This document shows positions 62,847 to 64,000 of a stretch of DNA of 64,000 nucleotides, one piece after another. Both the position numbers and the translations under genes were made by a program. Positions within the stretch are counted from its first letter, which is position 1. Each line of letters opens with the position of its first letter. A model generated the notes under the pieces. That model was not told the origin of the DNA and made no database searches. It saw only the letters and a list, made by a program, of their open reading frames with translations. The stretch is from contig NC_066596.1 of NCBI RefSeq assembly GCF_905475345.1, positions 5,023,001 through 5,087,000 of the forward strand. Direction: 5' to 3'. Origin of the DNA: Vespula vulgaris (taxonomy: Eukaryota > Arthropoda > Insecta > Hymenoptera > Vespidae).

Positions 62847-64000
62847 GAGGGAGAGACAGCAAGCGTTCGCGGTTGTCGGTACTCGTGCGAACCGTCTGCC
62901 CGTGAATGTTACGCTATGTCGAGGGCTTTCTCTGTCGTTTACATGAAACACAGCAGTAAATTTAGATCAGAGTCAGCACACTCGTCGCAAGCCCTACGTC
63001 CTCCTACAAAGATTCGTCCGTTTCGGCGAATTTTTCAAAAGTAATTTTAGATGTAATAAATATCTCGAGGTTGTTCCCTCCAACACTTTCGCTAATCGTT
63101 TCAGGCAAATGTTTTCTTCGAATTCGTAGTCGAAACTACCAGAGTCTACGACGACTGTACCAGCGAAGGAGTAAGATAATTGGCAAGCCGACTCGGCAGA
63201 AGCTTGAAAACGATATTCCCTAATCCGACAGGGGACAATTATCTGGTCCGTCAGAGCAAGACTCACGAATACACGTAAGACAAGCGTGTAAACTTGAGGA
63301 ACGGTGAGTGACGGTGCATACTTAAATTTAGTAACAACTTGCTAATGCCGGCTTTTCCGACATGACCTTGGCTCGAACCCATGAACCGTCCCAGCTATCT
63401 GTCCGTCTGAATAAATAGTATAACAGTGGCGCCGACGAATTATTCTGATTTAGTAACTGTGCTGACTTTTTCTCAAAGTCAACGGAATCTAGAATTATTC
63501 GTACAGAGATATTCAATTGAGGTAAAATAATTAATATGCTACTGAATAGAAATATGCGAATCAGAAACTAATACATTTATGATTCAATAGATCAATTTCT
63601 AATGAAATTTGTATATCCTATAAATAACCAAGAGATACCTCCATGCCTAGATTATGCGTACGATACAAGTAGAAGATGGATCTAGTATGAAGCTGTTAGT
63701 GCGTATACCGATCACCTGAACTCGATCGACAGATCGATAGACTAAGGGACAAACGATCGCGTCTAGACGCACGATCAATTAGTCTCGAGAGCCGGCCGAT
63801 GCCGTAGGAACACGTCAGTTTCGCGGCATGTCTCGTGATCGGAACATAAACGACGCGTCGAACGCACATCTTGCCAAGACGTAGAGTAGCATCGACATCT
63901 CGCTCGAATACCACACCTTGTAAAAGTCAGGATCATATTTTTTTATCTTCACATCTATCAAGAAGACACGGGAAAAATAAAATGAAATGTTATATCAATC
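58129..64000. other. Right-edge region, no recognised gene
   Basis: CTT tract 59208-59248, GA/GACA tract 60166-60211, GA tract 62811-62855. GC-rich blocks 60240-60490 and 62020-62350; in the latter a good minus-strand donor TGCAAG|GTGAGC (exon end 62091) could end a Ddr leader exon. Minus-strand open frame about 63350-62994 has a hydrophobic start and several cysteines, family unknown. Confidence 0.35.
62811..62855 (+). repeat. (GA)n microsatellite
   Basis: GA repeat with GGAAGAGGG end. Confidence 0.97.

Noticed and set aside
1..64000. CRISPR arrays, bacterial operons, prophage or IS elements
   Set aside because: The window is eukaryotic with spliced genes; no regular spacer array or bacterial gene organisation was seen.

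Overview
The window is eukaryotic genomic DNA, most likely from a hymenopteran insect (bee, wasp or ant). The evidence is an AT-rich but CpG-rich base composition, a high density of (GA)n/(CT)n, (AT)n and trinucleotide microsatellites, short GT-AG exons separated by long introns, and a recognisable insect-type receptor gene. The species call is inference.

One gene is clearly supported: a discoidin domain receptor tyrosine kinase (Ddr), on the minus strand, with its ectodomain, transmembrane segment and most of its juxtamembrane region between about 49.4 kb and 29.3 kb. Seven coding exons (49392-49308, 43261-43156, 39969-39738, 34220-33765, 31197-30990, 30903-30352, 30077-29980) join with consistent GT-AG borders and phases into 579 codons. 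They encode a signal peptide, discoidin (DS) domain, DS-like domain, mucin-like stalk, one transmembrane helix and a tyrosine-containing cytoplasmic segment. A proline-rich eighth exon (29553 to about 29461) is probable, and an 11-codon ninth exon (29320-29288) is possible. Residue numbers below count from the ATG at 49392. I recognised no kinase exon in the window; the catalytic domain must lie beyond the left edge, across an intron of at least 29 kb.

Layout: 1-29287 is the presumed kinase-proximal intron, or contains genes I cannot recognise. It holds a degenerate tandem array of ~300-bp units at 14.17-15.40 kb, two candidate miniature transposons (11.23 and 27.32 kb) and many microsatellites. 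29288-49441 is the Ddr exon region. 49442-64000 lies upstream and holds no gene I can recognise; it probably contains the 5' UTR intron and promoter, because the first coding exon is preceded by a good acceptor site. Almost all long open frames outside the Ddr exons are by-products of microsatellites or lack recognisable domains.

Most useful leads: concerted changes in the receptor ectodomain (loss of both DS-like-domain cysteines, replacement of several collagen-contact residues), two routes to kinase-less isoforms (a 274-bp retained intron, or read-through of exon 8 to a stop), and the 302-bp tandem array, whose core carries splice-site-like signals in the Ddr sense strand.
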